Translations under genes and position numbers: made by a program | Notes under the pieces: generated by a model | Seen by the model: the letters and a program-made list of their open reading frames with translations, nothing else | What the model was told of the DNA's origin: nothing | The model's database searches: none | From: Nonomuraea sp. SYSU D8015 | GTDB lineage: Bacteria; Actinomycetota; Actinomycetes; Streptosporangiales; Streptosporangiaceae | Direction: 5' to 3' | DNA length: 53,926 nt | NCBI RefSeq assembly: GCF_008065375.1 | Contig: NZ_VJYI01000041.1 | Coordinates: 1-53,926, forward strand | Part shown: positions 15,757 through 24,178 of the stretch, in pieces | Numbering within the stretch: position 1 is the stretch's first letter | Layout: the number at the start of each line of letters is the position of its first letter

Positions 15757-18700
15757 ATGCCCGCACGGCACGCCTTACGCGGTCTGCTCGCCGCGATCCT
15801 GCTGCTCTCCTTCCTCGCCGCGCCGCCCGCCGCGGCCCGTTCCCTGCCCGCGGGACAGGTGGACGTGATCACGTTCGGCGACGCGGCGTCCGAGAGCGCG
15901 CACGCGCTGAAGGGCGAGTTCACCTCGGCCGTCGACGGCGCGCTGGGGGAGCGGGCCAGGGTGGCCCATCCCACCAGCCCGCCCGGCGTCAAGGGCGGGG
16001 AACTGCGGTTCAGGATGGCCGTCGACCCGGTCGCCCAGAACTACTTCACGCTCAAGTTCTGGGGCGGCGACGCCTCGCCGTACAAGACGATCGCGTACGT
16101 CAACGGCGAGCAGATCGGCTACCGGCGCTCGGGCGACTACGAGGCGATCAACATCGGGTCGAGCAGGCCGCTGCCCGGCCGCTTCCACTACAACACGATC
16201 ATGCTGCCGCTCGAGCACACGCGGGGGCAGCAGGTCGTGGAGATGACGGTCAGGACGTACGACGGCGGCTTCGCCCAGCCGGTGACCGCCGACTCGCGCG
16301 GCTACTACCGGGCCTACACGCACACCACGGCCCACCTGGACGTCTCCGGCGAGAAACAGGGATCGGTCACTCCCGACACCACGCCCGCGGCGGGGCCGTC
16401 CGAGGCCGAGAGGCAGGCGGTGATCGACCGCTACCGGCAGAGCCAGATCGCCCTGTTCAACCAGTACAGCGCCCAGCTCGACGCGTCGGCCGGGGCCAAG
16501 CTGTCGATCGTCCGCTACCAGGACGACCTGCGCTTCTACGCCTCCGCCCTGCTGGAGCCGTGGTCGCCGGCGAACACGCCCGCGCTCAGGAAGGCCGCCC
16601 TGGAGCGGATCTTCAAGGTCGTCGACAACCACGTGAAGGACTACTACGCCAACACGCGCCTGCTGCTGCGCGGCGGCCATCAGGGCGACTGGGGCGGCTA
16701 CTACGGAGCCCTGGGCGAGGCGCTGTACATCGTCGAGAACCTGATCCCCGAGGTCTACGGCGCGCAGGCGTTCCAGGAGTTCCTGGACAGGCCGTTCGCG
16801 ACCGGCACCCAGGACGGCCCGACGTCGCTGAAGGGCGCGGACTGGGACGGCGGCGAGCTGTCCCGGCGCGAGGCGTGGGAGCGGGTGCTGAAGGCCAACT
16901 TCGACTTCGCCCGGTCACGCCTGTCCTACATCTACAACCAGGTGATGTACACCTACGAGGGCGCGTGGGAGGCGCACGAGGGCCTGCGGGTGATCGGGTC
17001 GCGCTTCTACGAGGGCAAGGCGAGGAGCCACCGGATCCTGCTGGAGGCGCTCGGCGTGGAGCCCTTCCTCGGCGAGGAGGTGCTGGTGGGGCCGGACGGC
17101 CGCGACCTGGACCTCTACCACTCGCTCTTCTACCACGACCAGACCGCCCGCTTCACCGACGACTACGTCCAGATCGTCGGCAAGGGCCTGGCCAGGTCGA
17201 AGCTCGACGCGGCCGGGAGGCCGGTGCGTCGCCTGCCCTACGGCGAGCACTACACCGGCATCACCAAAGCGGGCTTGACCAGGGAGAACACCTTCGTCGC
17301 CAACTACGGCGAGGCCACCAACTACCTGCCCGAGTGGTTCTTCCGCACCTGGGGCCACGAGGGCGACGAGCGGCTCAACGACGAGATACTCAAGCTCGCG
17401 CTGAAGAACCTGCACGCCCGCGGCTACACGCGCTACACCGACACCGACGACGCCGGCAAGCGCGTCGCCCGCGCGGAGATGGTCGTGGACGAGCGCAACA
17501 CCGCCTACCCCGGCTGGCCCGCCTACGGGCTTCGCAACACCGAGGGCCGGGTCATGGAGTACGTCGCGCTGGAGAAGCACATGACCGAGCACGCCGGGCG
17601 CTACTCCGGCGAGGAGTGGGAGGAGTACCGGCGCTACGCGGCCGAGGCCGCCGGGTTCGTCCAGCAGCAGCTCGCCGACAACCAGTACTTCAACACGTTC
17701 TCCTCCGTCGAGGCCAAGCGCAAGTACGACCTGTGGCTGCCCGAGACGTACGCCTACCTGCGGGCGAGGCGCCCGGCCGGGCACGTGCTCCCGCAGACCG
17801 ACTTCGCCGCCTACACACCCGCGGAGATCGCCGCGCTCGGCGTGGACCCGGCCCGCTACGAGCGGTTCGCGTTCGCGGACGTGGACAACATGTTCGTCTC
17901 CATGCGCGACGGCGACACCCGCATCTTCGGCTCGCTGTTCGAGCGGCAGCGCGGCGTCGCGGGGAACGGGCGGCTGCACGTCCTGCACCGGGACCACCAC
18001 CAGATCGTGCAGCTCGCCACGGACACCCGGTTCACCTTCCGCGACTACAACCTGCGGATGGACAACATCGACGTCGACTTCATGGAGGACCAGCAGAAGG
18101 CCGACGGCGGCCTGCCGCAGGCCCTGGCCGGTGAGGTCCTGCCCGCCGCCCACCAGCCGGGCGTCGGCACCGTGCGGCGCGAGAACTACGAATTCGACAC
18201 TCCCTACTCCGGGTACGCCGATTTCCTGACCGCCCGCTACGGGGGCTACGTCTTCGCGTTCAACACCACCCGGGACGCCTACGGGAACAAGCGGTCGTTC
18301 ATCCTCGACGTGCCCGGCGACGCGGTGGACCTGGTCTCGGGCCGGAGAGTGGCCGCGGGCGCGGTGAGCGTGCCGCCCGAGACCGCCATGGTGCTGAAGC
18401 TGGGCGGCGCCGTCGCGGAGCGGCCCAGGCCGCACCACGTCGACTTCGTGCAGGCGTTGCGCGACCGCCACGGCGTCACGCTCACCTGGAAGCCGGCCGC
18501 CGGCGCGGAGTCGTACACCATCCGGCGGGACGGCCACGTGATCGCGACCGATGTCCGCGGCACGACCTTCAAAACCGGCAAGCAGGGCTCCTACACCGTG
18601 ACCGGGGTGAACCGCCACGGCTCCGGCTGGGAGTCGCAGGCCGTCGAGCCGCCCGCCAAGCCGCTCGACCGCGTCGGCGAGGTCACCGGCCGCGTCACCA

Positions 18701-20229
18701 CGACCGGCCGCCGCGTCGAGATCAGCGGCGGGAACGGCAAGGGCCTGGGCGAGGGCGACGACTACTACCTCGACAAACGCGACATCCAGGACACCCTGCT
18801 GTTCTCCGGCGAGGTGCTCACCGGCAGCGGGTCGATCAGTGCCAGGATCGACCGGGCGCAGGGCCCGGCGAGCGGGGTGATGCTGCGTGCCGACGCCCGC
18901 TACATCTACTTCGGCGCCGACGCCACCGGCAGGCTCGTGCTGCAGAACCGCACCCGCGACTCCCGCCACGACTGGCAGGACGACCGGCGCAGCCCGATCG
19001 ACGCCGGCCTCCAGGGCTACACCGCCGTCGGCCACCCCTACGTCAGGCTCACGCGCGACGCCGACACACACGTCGTCCGGGCGTGGGCGAGCAAGGACGG
19101 CCGGGCCTGGTCGTACGTGGCGGAGCTGTTCACCCCGTTCCCCGAGGGCGTCCACGCGGGGGTGGCGGCCGCGACGGCGGCGACCTTCACCGACGTCGAG
19201 GTGGAGCGGCACCGCGAAGGCACCCTCTACGCCCGCGTGGAGCGGGTCAAGGACCAGGTGACGCTGCGGTGGAGCAAGCCGGACACCGCGACCCGGTTCA
19301 CCGTGTACCGCAAGGATGGCGCAGGCTGGCGGCCGGTGCTGTCCGACGCGCTGACGTTCGCCTTCACCGACGAGCCGCTGCGCCACGGCACCCGCTTCTA
19401 CCGGATCGCCGTCATCGGCGCCGACGGCACCGAGCGGCCGGCCTCGGGCCTGCTGATGGCCACCGCCGAGCCGCTCGCCACCGTGATCGCCGAGGCGGAG
19501 AAGCTCCCCGCGGCCGACTACACCAAGGGCAGCTACCACCTGCTGACCAGGGCGATCGCCGAGGCGAAGTCGGGCGGCGAGGAGGAGACTCTGATCAACC
19601 GGCTCTACGCCGCCGTCGAGGGGCTCGTCCCCGTGAGCGCGCTGCTGCGGAAGATCGCCCTCGAACCGTCCATGGTCGAGGCGTCCACGGTGCCGTGGGG
19701 CGGCGGCGGCACCAAGGCCGAGAACGGCTGGCGCGCCTTCGACGGCGACACCGCCACCTTCACCGACACGACCACCGCGGCCGGCTGGATCGACGTGCGT
19801 CCGGCGCAGCCGGTGGCGCTGGACGGGCTGCGCTACCACCCCCGCTCCACCCACGTCACCCGGCTCAACGGCGCCGTGCTCCAGGGCTCCGCCGACGGCG
19901 GCGCCACCTGGACCGCCCTGCACACGATCAGCGGGGTCGACGTCGCCCGCTGGTACGACGTCACGCTGCCGCGGACCGCGGCCTACCCGTGGCTGCGCCT
20001 CGCCTTCCCGTCGGGCAACGCCAACGTGGCCGAGCTCGACCTGCTGGCCATGGGGCTCGACCGCACCCTGCTCGACCTGCTCATCGAGGAGGCCGAGGCC
20101 ATCGACCCCGGACAGCGCACCGAGGCGCTGAACGCCGCGCTGCAGCACGCCACGTCCGGCTTCACGACCCAGGAGGAGATCGACGCGGCGGCCGACCGGC
20201 TGCTCGCCGCGATGCCCCCGCAGCCCTGA
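15757..20229 (+). CDS. Large secreted multidomain protein, putative polysaccharide-active enzyme
   Basis: 1,490 residues, starting at ATG 15757 with GGAG eleven bases upstream. Residues 1-27 are a signal peptide ending AAPPAAARS. Residues about 30-200 look like a beta-sandwich (YFTLKFWGGDASPYKTIAYV). Residues about 220-700 are helical and rich in aromatics (GGHQGDWGGYYGALGEALYI, YNQVMYTYEGAWEAHEGLR), in the style of an alpha/alpha-toroid lyase or hydrolase. A second beta-sandwich follows (HVLHRDHHQIVQLATDTRF). The C-terminal half carries a fibronectin-III-like domain, a concanavalin-like domain (VMLRADARYIYFGADATG), another FN3-like domain, FIVAR-like helices and an F5/8-type discoidin domain (about 1300-1420). 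I do not recognise the catalytic family. Its place between a cyclitol/sugar operon and a sugar importer suggests extracellular glycan processing. Confidence 0.75.
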   Translation: MPARHALRGLLAAILLLSFLAAPPAAARSLPAGQVDVITFGDAASESAHALKGEFTSAVDGALGERARVAHPTSPPGVKGGELRFRMAVDPVAQNYFTLKFWGGDASPYKTIAYVNGEQIGYRRSGDYEAINIGSSRPLPGRFHYNTIMLPLEHTRGQQVVEMTVRTYDGGFAQPVTADSRGYYRAYTHTTAHLDVSGEKQGSVTPDTTPAAGPSEAERQAVIDRYRQSQIALFNQYSAQLDASAGAKLSIVRYQDDLRFYASALLEPWSPANTPALRKAALERIFKVVDNHVKDYYANTRLLLRGGHQGDWGGYYGALGEALYIVENLIPEVYGAQAFQEFLDRPFATGTQDGPTSLKGADWDGGELSRREAWERVLKANFDFARSRLSYIYNQVMYTYEGAWEAHEGLRVIGSRFYEGKARSHRILLEALGVEPFLGEEVLVGPDGRDLDLYHSLFYHDQTARFTDDYVQIVGKGLARSKLDAAGRPVRRLPYGEHYTGITKAGLTRENTFVANYGEATNYLPEWFFRTWGHEGDERLNDEILKLALKNLHARGYTRYTDTDDAGKRVARAEMVVDERNTAYPGWPAYGLRNTEGRVMEYVALEKHMTEHAGRYSGEEWEEYRRYAAEAAGFVQQQLADNQYFNTFSSVEAKRKYDLWLPETYAYLRARRPAGHVLPQTDFAAYTPAEIAALGVDPARYERFAFADVDNMFVSMRDGDTRIFGSLFERQRGVAGNGRLHVLHRDHHQIVQLATDTRFTFRDYNLRMDNIDVDFMEDQQKADGGLPQALAGEVLPAAHQPGVGTVRRENYEFDTPYSGYADFLTARYGGYVFAFNTTRDAYGNKRSFILDVPGDAVDLVSGRRVAAGAVSVPPETAMVLKLGGAVAERPRPHHVDFVQALRDRHGVTLTWKPAAGAESYTIRRDGHVIATDVRGTTFKTGKQGSYTVTGVNRHGSGWESQAVEPPAKPLDRVGEVTGRVTTTGRRVEISGGNGKGLGEGDDYYLDKRDIQDTLLFSGEVLTGSGSISARIDRAQGPASGVMLRADARYIYFGADATGRLVLQNRTRDSRHDWQDDRRSPIDAGLQGYTAVGHPYVRLTRDADTHVVRAWASKDGRAWSYVAELFTPFPEGVHAGVAAATAATFTDVEVERHREGTLYARVERVKDQVTLRWSKPDTATRFTVYRKDGAGWRPVLSDALTFAFTDEPLRHGTRFYRIAVIGADGTERPASGLLMATAEPLATVIAEAEKLPAADYTKGSYHLLTRAIAEAKSGGEEETLINRLYAAVEGLVPVSALLRKIALEPSMVEASTVPWGGGGTKAENGWRAFDGDTATFTDTTTAAGWIDVRPAQPVALDGLRYHPRSTHVTRLNGAVLQGSADGGATWTALHTISGVDVARWYDVTLPRTAAYPWLRLAFPSGNANVAELDLLAMGLDRTLLDLLIEEAEAIDPGQRTEALNAALQHATSGFTTQEEIDAAADRLLAAMPPQP

Positions 20230-20237
20230 GCCGACCG

Positions 20238-20381
20238 GATGCGGGCCCAGGTCGACGCCGGGGCCCAGCCGTGGAAGGAGATGATGCTCACGGTCTACTA
20301 CCCGCTGCAGGGCCACACCAGCGTCGGCGAGAGCGTCCGCCGCGGGCTGGAGGTGCCCTTCATCGAGGCGTACAGCAAGAA
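20238..20381 (+). pseudogene. Coding-like remnant
   Basis: Just after the secreted protein's stop, a plus-strand frame reads MRAQVDAGAQPWKEMMLTVY, then GHTSVGESVRRGLEVPFIEA. The first segment resembles the opening of alginate-lyase-type helical domains (R-A-x-V-x-A-G-x-x-P-W-K). The frame runs straight into the terminator hairpin, with no complete domain and no RBS. It is probably a leftover of a deleted carbohydrate gene, which would fit the neighbourhood, but it is too short to be sure. Confidence 0.3.
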
Positions 20382-20404
20382 GGCCGCCCCGGAAGGGGGC
20401 GGCC
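20382..20404. terminator. Bidirectional terminator hairpin
   Basis: GGCCGCCCC (20382-20390) pairs perfectly with GGGGCGGCC (20396-20404). It sits between the convergent ends of the secreted-protein gene and the solute-binding-protein gene. Confidence 0.7.
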
Positions 20405-20410
20405 GCTCCT

Positions 20411-21547
20411 CTAGCCGTGCCAGATGCGCCGGTAGGCCTCGCGGTAGCCGCGCGGCTCCCACGAGGTGGAGCCGTCCACGTTCTCGGTCGTGGTCAGGTG
20501 CACCGGCGTGACGTAGCCGCTGGGAGGGCGGCCGGCGAACGCGCGGTTCAGCTCGTCGACGATCTGGGCGCCCTGCGCGTTCAACGGCTCGGGGACGGTC
20601 GCCTGCTGGAACTGCCGGTCGCGGATGCGCTGGAACGCCGACGGATCGCCGTCCCCGGCGCCGATGGAATACGGGGGCCCGCCGCCGTTCCGGCCGGCGG
20701 CACGCAGCGCCGGGGCGGCGTCGGCGAAGTAGACGTCGTTGATGGCGGCCGAGTACGTCCAGCGCTCGCCGAAGCGGGACAGCAGGGAGGAGACCACCAC
20801 CGGCGTGAGGGTGCCGGTGTCCGGGAGCGGGATGTTCTCGTACGCGAGGAGCTTGACGCCCCGGCAGCTCAGCAGCGTCTTCTTGATCAGCTGGGACTTG
20901 TTCTCCGCGAAGGGGATCGAGGAGTCGGTGAAGATCACGACGCCGGCGTCGCCGTCCGACTTCGCGATGATCCAGTACGCGCTGATCCGCGCGACGTCCT
21001 CCACGCGGCTCGTGACGTTGGTGAAGAGCTTGGGGTTGGCGCTGGGGCCCGGTGACGTGGTCGCGTGCCAGCCGACGAGCGGGATGCCGGCGTCGTCGGC
21101 CTGTTTCACCTGCTGGGCCACGGTGCCCGGGTCGAACCCGCCGATGACGATCCCGGATGACCGGAGCGCGAGGGCCTGGCCGAAGGCCGACCGGATCCCG
21201 GCGGGCGTGCCCTGGCCGTCGATCACGCGGACGCGCCAGCCGATGGTCCGCGCCGCCTCCTGGACCCCTTTGGCCGTGCCGGCCACGCCGGGGTTGGTCA
21301 TGCTGGAGGCGACGAAGGCGATGCTCTTTCCGGGAACGGCGCGGGGCCCGGTCGTGGGGCCGTCCCAGGGGGTGTCGACCGCTTCGGCCCGCGCGACCGC
21401 CCGCTTGGCCGCGTTCGCCATGTCGGGGCACGGGCTCGCCGCCCCGTCGCGGCCGGGGGCGCGGTCCGGCGCGGGGCCGCGGGTGCAGCCGCCGGCGAGC
21501 ACGGCGGCCAGCGCGAGAGCGGTGGCACGACGCAGGAAGCGGTTCAT
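20411..21547 (-). CDS. Sugar ABC transporter substrate-binding lipoprotein
   Basis: 378 residues from ATG 21547. A lipoprotein signal ends in LAGGC (Cys21). The mature part is a type-1 periplasmic-binding protein of the ribose/RbsB kind: GKSIAFVASSMTNPGVAGTA, SSGIVIGGFDP, GIPLVGWHATTSPGPS, VVIFTDSSIPFAENKS and INDVYFADAAPALRAAG. It captures a sugar outside the membrane for the permease and ATPase encoded upstream. Its start overlaps the permease stop by four bases (ATGA), so it is the last gene of a three-gene operon. It has a long spacer between lipobox and domain, including CPDMANAAKRAVARAEAVDT. The ligand is not predictable; the nearby operon suggests a cyclitol or unusual sugar. Confidence 0.88.
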   Translation of the reverse strand: MNRFLRRATALALAAVLAGGCTRGPAPDRAPGRDGAASPCPDMANAAKRAVARAEAVDTPWDGPTTGPRAVPGKSIAFVASSMTNPGVAGTAKGVQEAARTIGWRVRVIDGQGTPAGIRSAFGQALALRSSGIVIGGFDPGTVAQQVKQADDAGIPLVGWHATTSPGPSANPKLFTNVTSRVEDVARISAYWIIAKSDGDAGVVIFTDSSIPFAENKSQLIKKTLLSCRGVKLLAYENIPLPDTGTLTPVVVSSLLSRFGERWTYSAAINDVYFADAAPALRAAGRNGGGPPYSIGAGDGDPSAFQRIRDRQFQQATVPEPLNAQGAQIVDELNRAFAGRPPSGYVTPVHLTTTENVDGSTSWEPRGYREAYRRIWHG

Positions 21548-22551
21548 GCCCGGCTCCCGCTGGTGGCGCTGGTGCGGCGGCGTGCCGAGTAGCCGGCCAG
21601 TCCGACCGCGATGAGCAGGGTGATCCCGTTGAACAGGGGCGTCACCCAGAAATACGCCCCGAGCTGGCTGAGGCCGGACAGCCCGATGGCGAGGACGGCG
21701 ACGGCGACGACGGTGCCCCACGGGTTGGCCCGCCCGGGCTTGATCGTGGTGGATCCGAGCAGCGCGGCCACGAAGGCGGGCAGCAGGTGGTCGAGGCCGA
21801 CGCTCGGGTTGCCGATCTGCTGCTGGGCGGCGAGCAGGATCCCGGCGAAGCCGGTCAGAAGGCCGGAGCCGGCGAAGGCGAGGACGACGTAGCGGCGGAC
21901 GGGGATCCCGACCAGCTCGGCCGCCCGCGGGTTGGAGCCGATGACGTAGAGGTAGCGGCCGAGCGCGAGCCGCTCCAGCACGATCCACAGCACGGCCGCC
22001 AGGGCCAGGACGTAGAAGGCGGGGACCGGCAGGGTGAGGAGCCTCGAGTCGTACAGGTCGGTGAGGCCCGCGGGGAGGCCCTGCGGGCCGGGGAAGATCC
22101 GGGCGCCGCCGGTCACCCACCCCGTGACGGCGTACATGATGCTGCCGGTGCCGAGCGTCGCGATGAACGAGTCGATGCGCGCGTACTCCACCAGGAAACC
22201 GTTCACCACGCCGACCGCGATCCCGCCGGCGAGCACGGCCAGGCAGGCCTGCGGCCACGGCCATCCGGCGTTGACGATGAGGAGAAGCGTCATGACATGG
22301 CTCAGGCCGAGGCCGTAGCCGATCGACAGGTCGAAGTTCCCCGTGATGATGGGGATCATCGCGCCCTGCGCCAGAATCGCGGTGATCGCGTAGGCGGAGA
22401 TGATCGCCGTGAAGTTGGCCATGGTCGGGAACGTGCCGGGCAAGGCCAGCGCGAACACCACGAACAGGACGAACCCCAGCCCCGGCAGCCCGTAGCTGCC
22501 CAGGAGACGGCCGGCGGAGATCCGCCGCCGGACGAGCTCCCTGATCAGCAT
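21544..22551 (-). CDS. Sugar ABC transporter permease (RbsC-like)
   Basis: 335 residues with about eight to ten membrane helices. Family marks are AQGAMIPIITGNFDLSIGYG (the usual 'G-x-D-L-S-V-G' segment), DSFIATLGTGSIMYAVTGWV and YVIGSNPRAAELVGIPVRRY, then the segment FAGILLAAQQQIGNPSVGLD. It belongs to the branched-chain/ribose permease family. It starts inside the ATPase gene's 3' end (7-base overlap) and overlaps the binding-protein start by four bases. Only one permease gene is present, so it presumably forms a homodimer. Confidence 0.88.
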   Translation of the reverse strand: MLIRELVRRRISAGRLLGSYGLPGLGFVLFVVFALALPGTFPTMANFTAIISAYAITAILAQGAMIPIITGNFDLSIGYGLGLSHVMTLLLIVNAGWPWPQACLAVLAGGIAVGVVNGFLVEYARIDSFIATLGTGSIMYAVTGWVTGGARIFPGPQGLPAGLTDLYDSRLLTLPVPAFYVLALAAVLWIVLERLALGRYLYVIGSNPRAAELVGIPVRRYVVLAFAGSGLLTGFAGILLAAQQQIGNPSVGLDHLLPAFVAALLGSTTIKPGRANPWGTVVAVAVLAIGLSGLSQLGAYFWVTPLFNGITLLIAVGLAGYSARRRTSATSGSRA

Positions 22552-24086
22552 CGATCCGCCCGGCGGGAGACAGGCGTGGCCGTGGCCGCGTGGGTGAGCG
22601 CCGCGACGGTGAGGCCGCCGCCGCTCAGCTCGGCGGTCACGGCTCCGCGTGCGAACACGAGCGCGCGGTCGCACATGTTCACGACTTCCTCGAAGTCGCC
22701 GGAGACGAGCAGGACGGCCAGCCCGGTCGCCAGGGCCTCGCCGAGCAGCCGGTGGATCTCGGACTTGGCGCCGACGTCCACTCCCGCGGTGGGCTCCTCG
22801 AGGATCAGCAGCCGGCGGCCGGCCCCGAGCCAGCGCCCGATCAGCACCTTCTGCTGGTTTCCTCCGGACAGGGCGGCGAACGGCGCCTCCGGGTCGGCCG
22901 GTCGGACCTGCAGGGCCGTGACGACGGCCGCCGTTTCGGCGCGCTCGCGCCCCGGCCCCGTCGCGCTCAGCGGCGAACGGCCGCGTGCCGCCGGGTTGGC
23001 CAGCAGGTTCTCCCGCACGCTCAGGTCCTGGGCGGCGGCCTCCTCCGCCCGGTTGCTCGGCAGGAGGCCGATGCCCGCGCCCACGGCGGCCGCGACCGAG
23101 GCCGGCCGGTACGGCCGCCCGGCGAGGACCACCCGGCCCGACAGGACGGGGGACGCGCCGGCCAGCGCGCGCCCGACGTCCACGTGCCCCGCCCCGGCGA
23201 GTCCCACGAGGCCGAGCATCTCGCCCCTGCGGAGGGCGAACCCGACCGGTCCCGCCTGCCCGGTACGCACGCCGGACAGGCGCAGGAGGACCTTCCCCGG
23301 CCTGCGGACGCGGCGCCGGTGGACCCTGGTCTCGCGGCCGACGATGTCGCGGACCAGGTCGGCGGGGCGGCGGCCGGCCAGCGGCCCCCGGCTGACGAGG
23401 CGTCCGTCGCGGAGGACGGCGACGCTGTCGGCGATCCGGTAGACCTCGTCGATCCGGTGGGTGACGTACAGGATCGCGTGGCCCCGATCGCGGAGCGTCC
23501 GCAGGACGTCGAAGAGGACGGCGCAGTCGGCGGCGGGCAGGGAGGCGGTGGGCTCGTCGAAGACGAGGATCCGCGCGTCCGTGGCCAGCGCGCGGGCGAT
23601 GGCGACGAGCGAGCGCTCGGCACGCGTCAGGCGTGCGATCGGCGTGTCCGGGTCGAGGCGGCAGGCGACCGTATCCAGGGCGTCCGCGCCGCGGCGGCGT
23701 ACGGCGCGCCAGGAGATGAGGCCGCCGCGCCGGGGGTATCCGGCGCCGAGGGCGATGTTCTCCGCGACGCTCATCCACTCGACGAGGCCGAGATCCTGGT
23801 GGATGAACGCCATGCCGCCGGTGGCCGCGTGACCGCCCAGGGGGGCGGCGGCCACGCTGATCTCTCCCTCGTCGGCGTGGTGGATCCCGGCCAAGATCTT
23901 GATCAGGGTGGACTTGCCGGCGCCGTTCGCGCCGAGCAGGGCGAGGATGCTGCCGCCGTGGAGGTCGAGGTCCACTCCGCGCAGCGCGTGGGTGCCGCCG
24001 AAGTGCTTGCGGAGGCCCCGGATCCGGACAAGCGGATCGGGGACGGTCGCTGATCCCGGTCCGGCCGGGTGGATGTCGTCGTGCAC
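22545..24086 (-). CDS. Sugar ABC transporter ATP-binding protein (RbsA-like)
   Basis: 513 residues with two ABC modules. Module 1 (about 20-245) has Walker A GANGAGKST, Q-loop FIHQDLGLVEW and Walker B ILVFDEPTAS, but its signature reads LTRAERSLVAIA, the usual weakened form in RbsA-type proteins. Module 2 (about 265-500) lacks a proper Walker A, but has the full signature LSGGNQQKVLIGRWL and Walker B LLILEEPTAGVD. This asymmetry is normal for the family. It energises uptake by the downstream permease and binding lipoprotein. It is the first gene of the operon, and 92 bp separate it from the LuxR-type regulator gene upstream on the same strand. Confidence 0.9.
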   Translation of the reverse strand: MHDDIHPAGPGSATVPDPLVRIRGLRKHFGGTHALRGVDLDLHGGSILALLGANGAGKSTLIKILAGIHHADEGEISVAAAPLGGHAATGGMAFIHQDLGLVEWMSVAENIALGAGYPRRGGLISWRAVRRRGADALDTVACRLDPDTPIARLTRAERSLVAIARALATDARILVFDEPTASLPAADCAVLFDVLRTLRDRGHAILYVTHRIDEVYRIADSVAVLRDGRLVSRGPLAGRRPADLVRDIVGRETRVHRRRVRRPGKVLLRLSGVRTGQAGPVGFALRRGEMLGLVGLAGAGHVDVGRALAGASPVLSGRVVLAGRPYRPASVAAAVGAGIGLLPSNRAEEAAAQDLSVRENLLANPAARGRSPLSATGPGRERAETAAVVTALQVRPADPEAPFAALSGGNQQKVLIGRWLGAGRRLLILEEPTAGVDVGAKSEIHRLLGEALATGLAVLLVSGDFEEVVNMCDRALVFARGAVTAELSGGGLTVAALTHAATATPVSRRADRC

Positions 24087-24178
24087 AGCTGTCTCCGCGG
24101 GACTCCGTCACCCGGCGCACGGGCTCGTGGAGCTCGCTCGATGTGATCGTATATGACCCGAGGTCACAGGCTCGGGGA

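Noticed and set aside
16915..20316. Minus-strand open frame of 1,133 codons
   Set aside because: It is an antisense shadow of the secreted protein gene, with low-complexity composition and no family signal.
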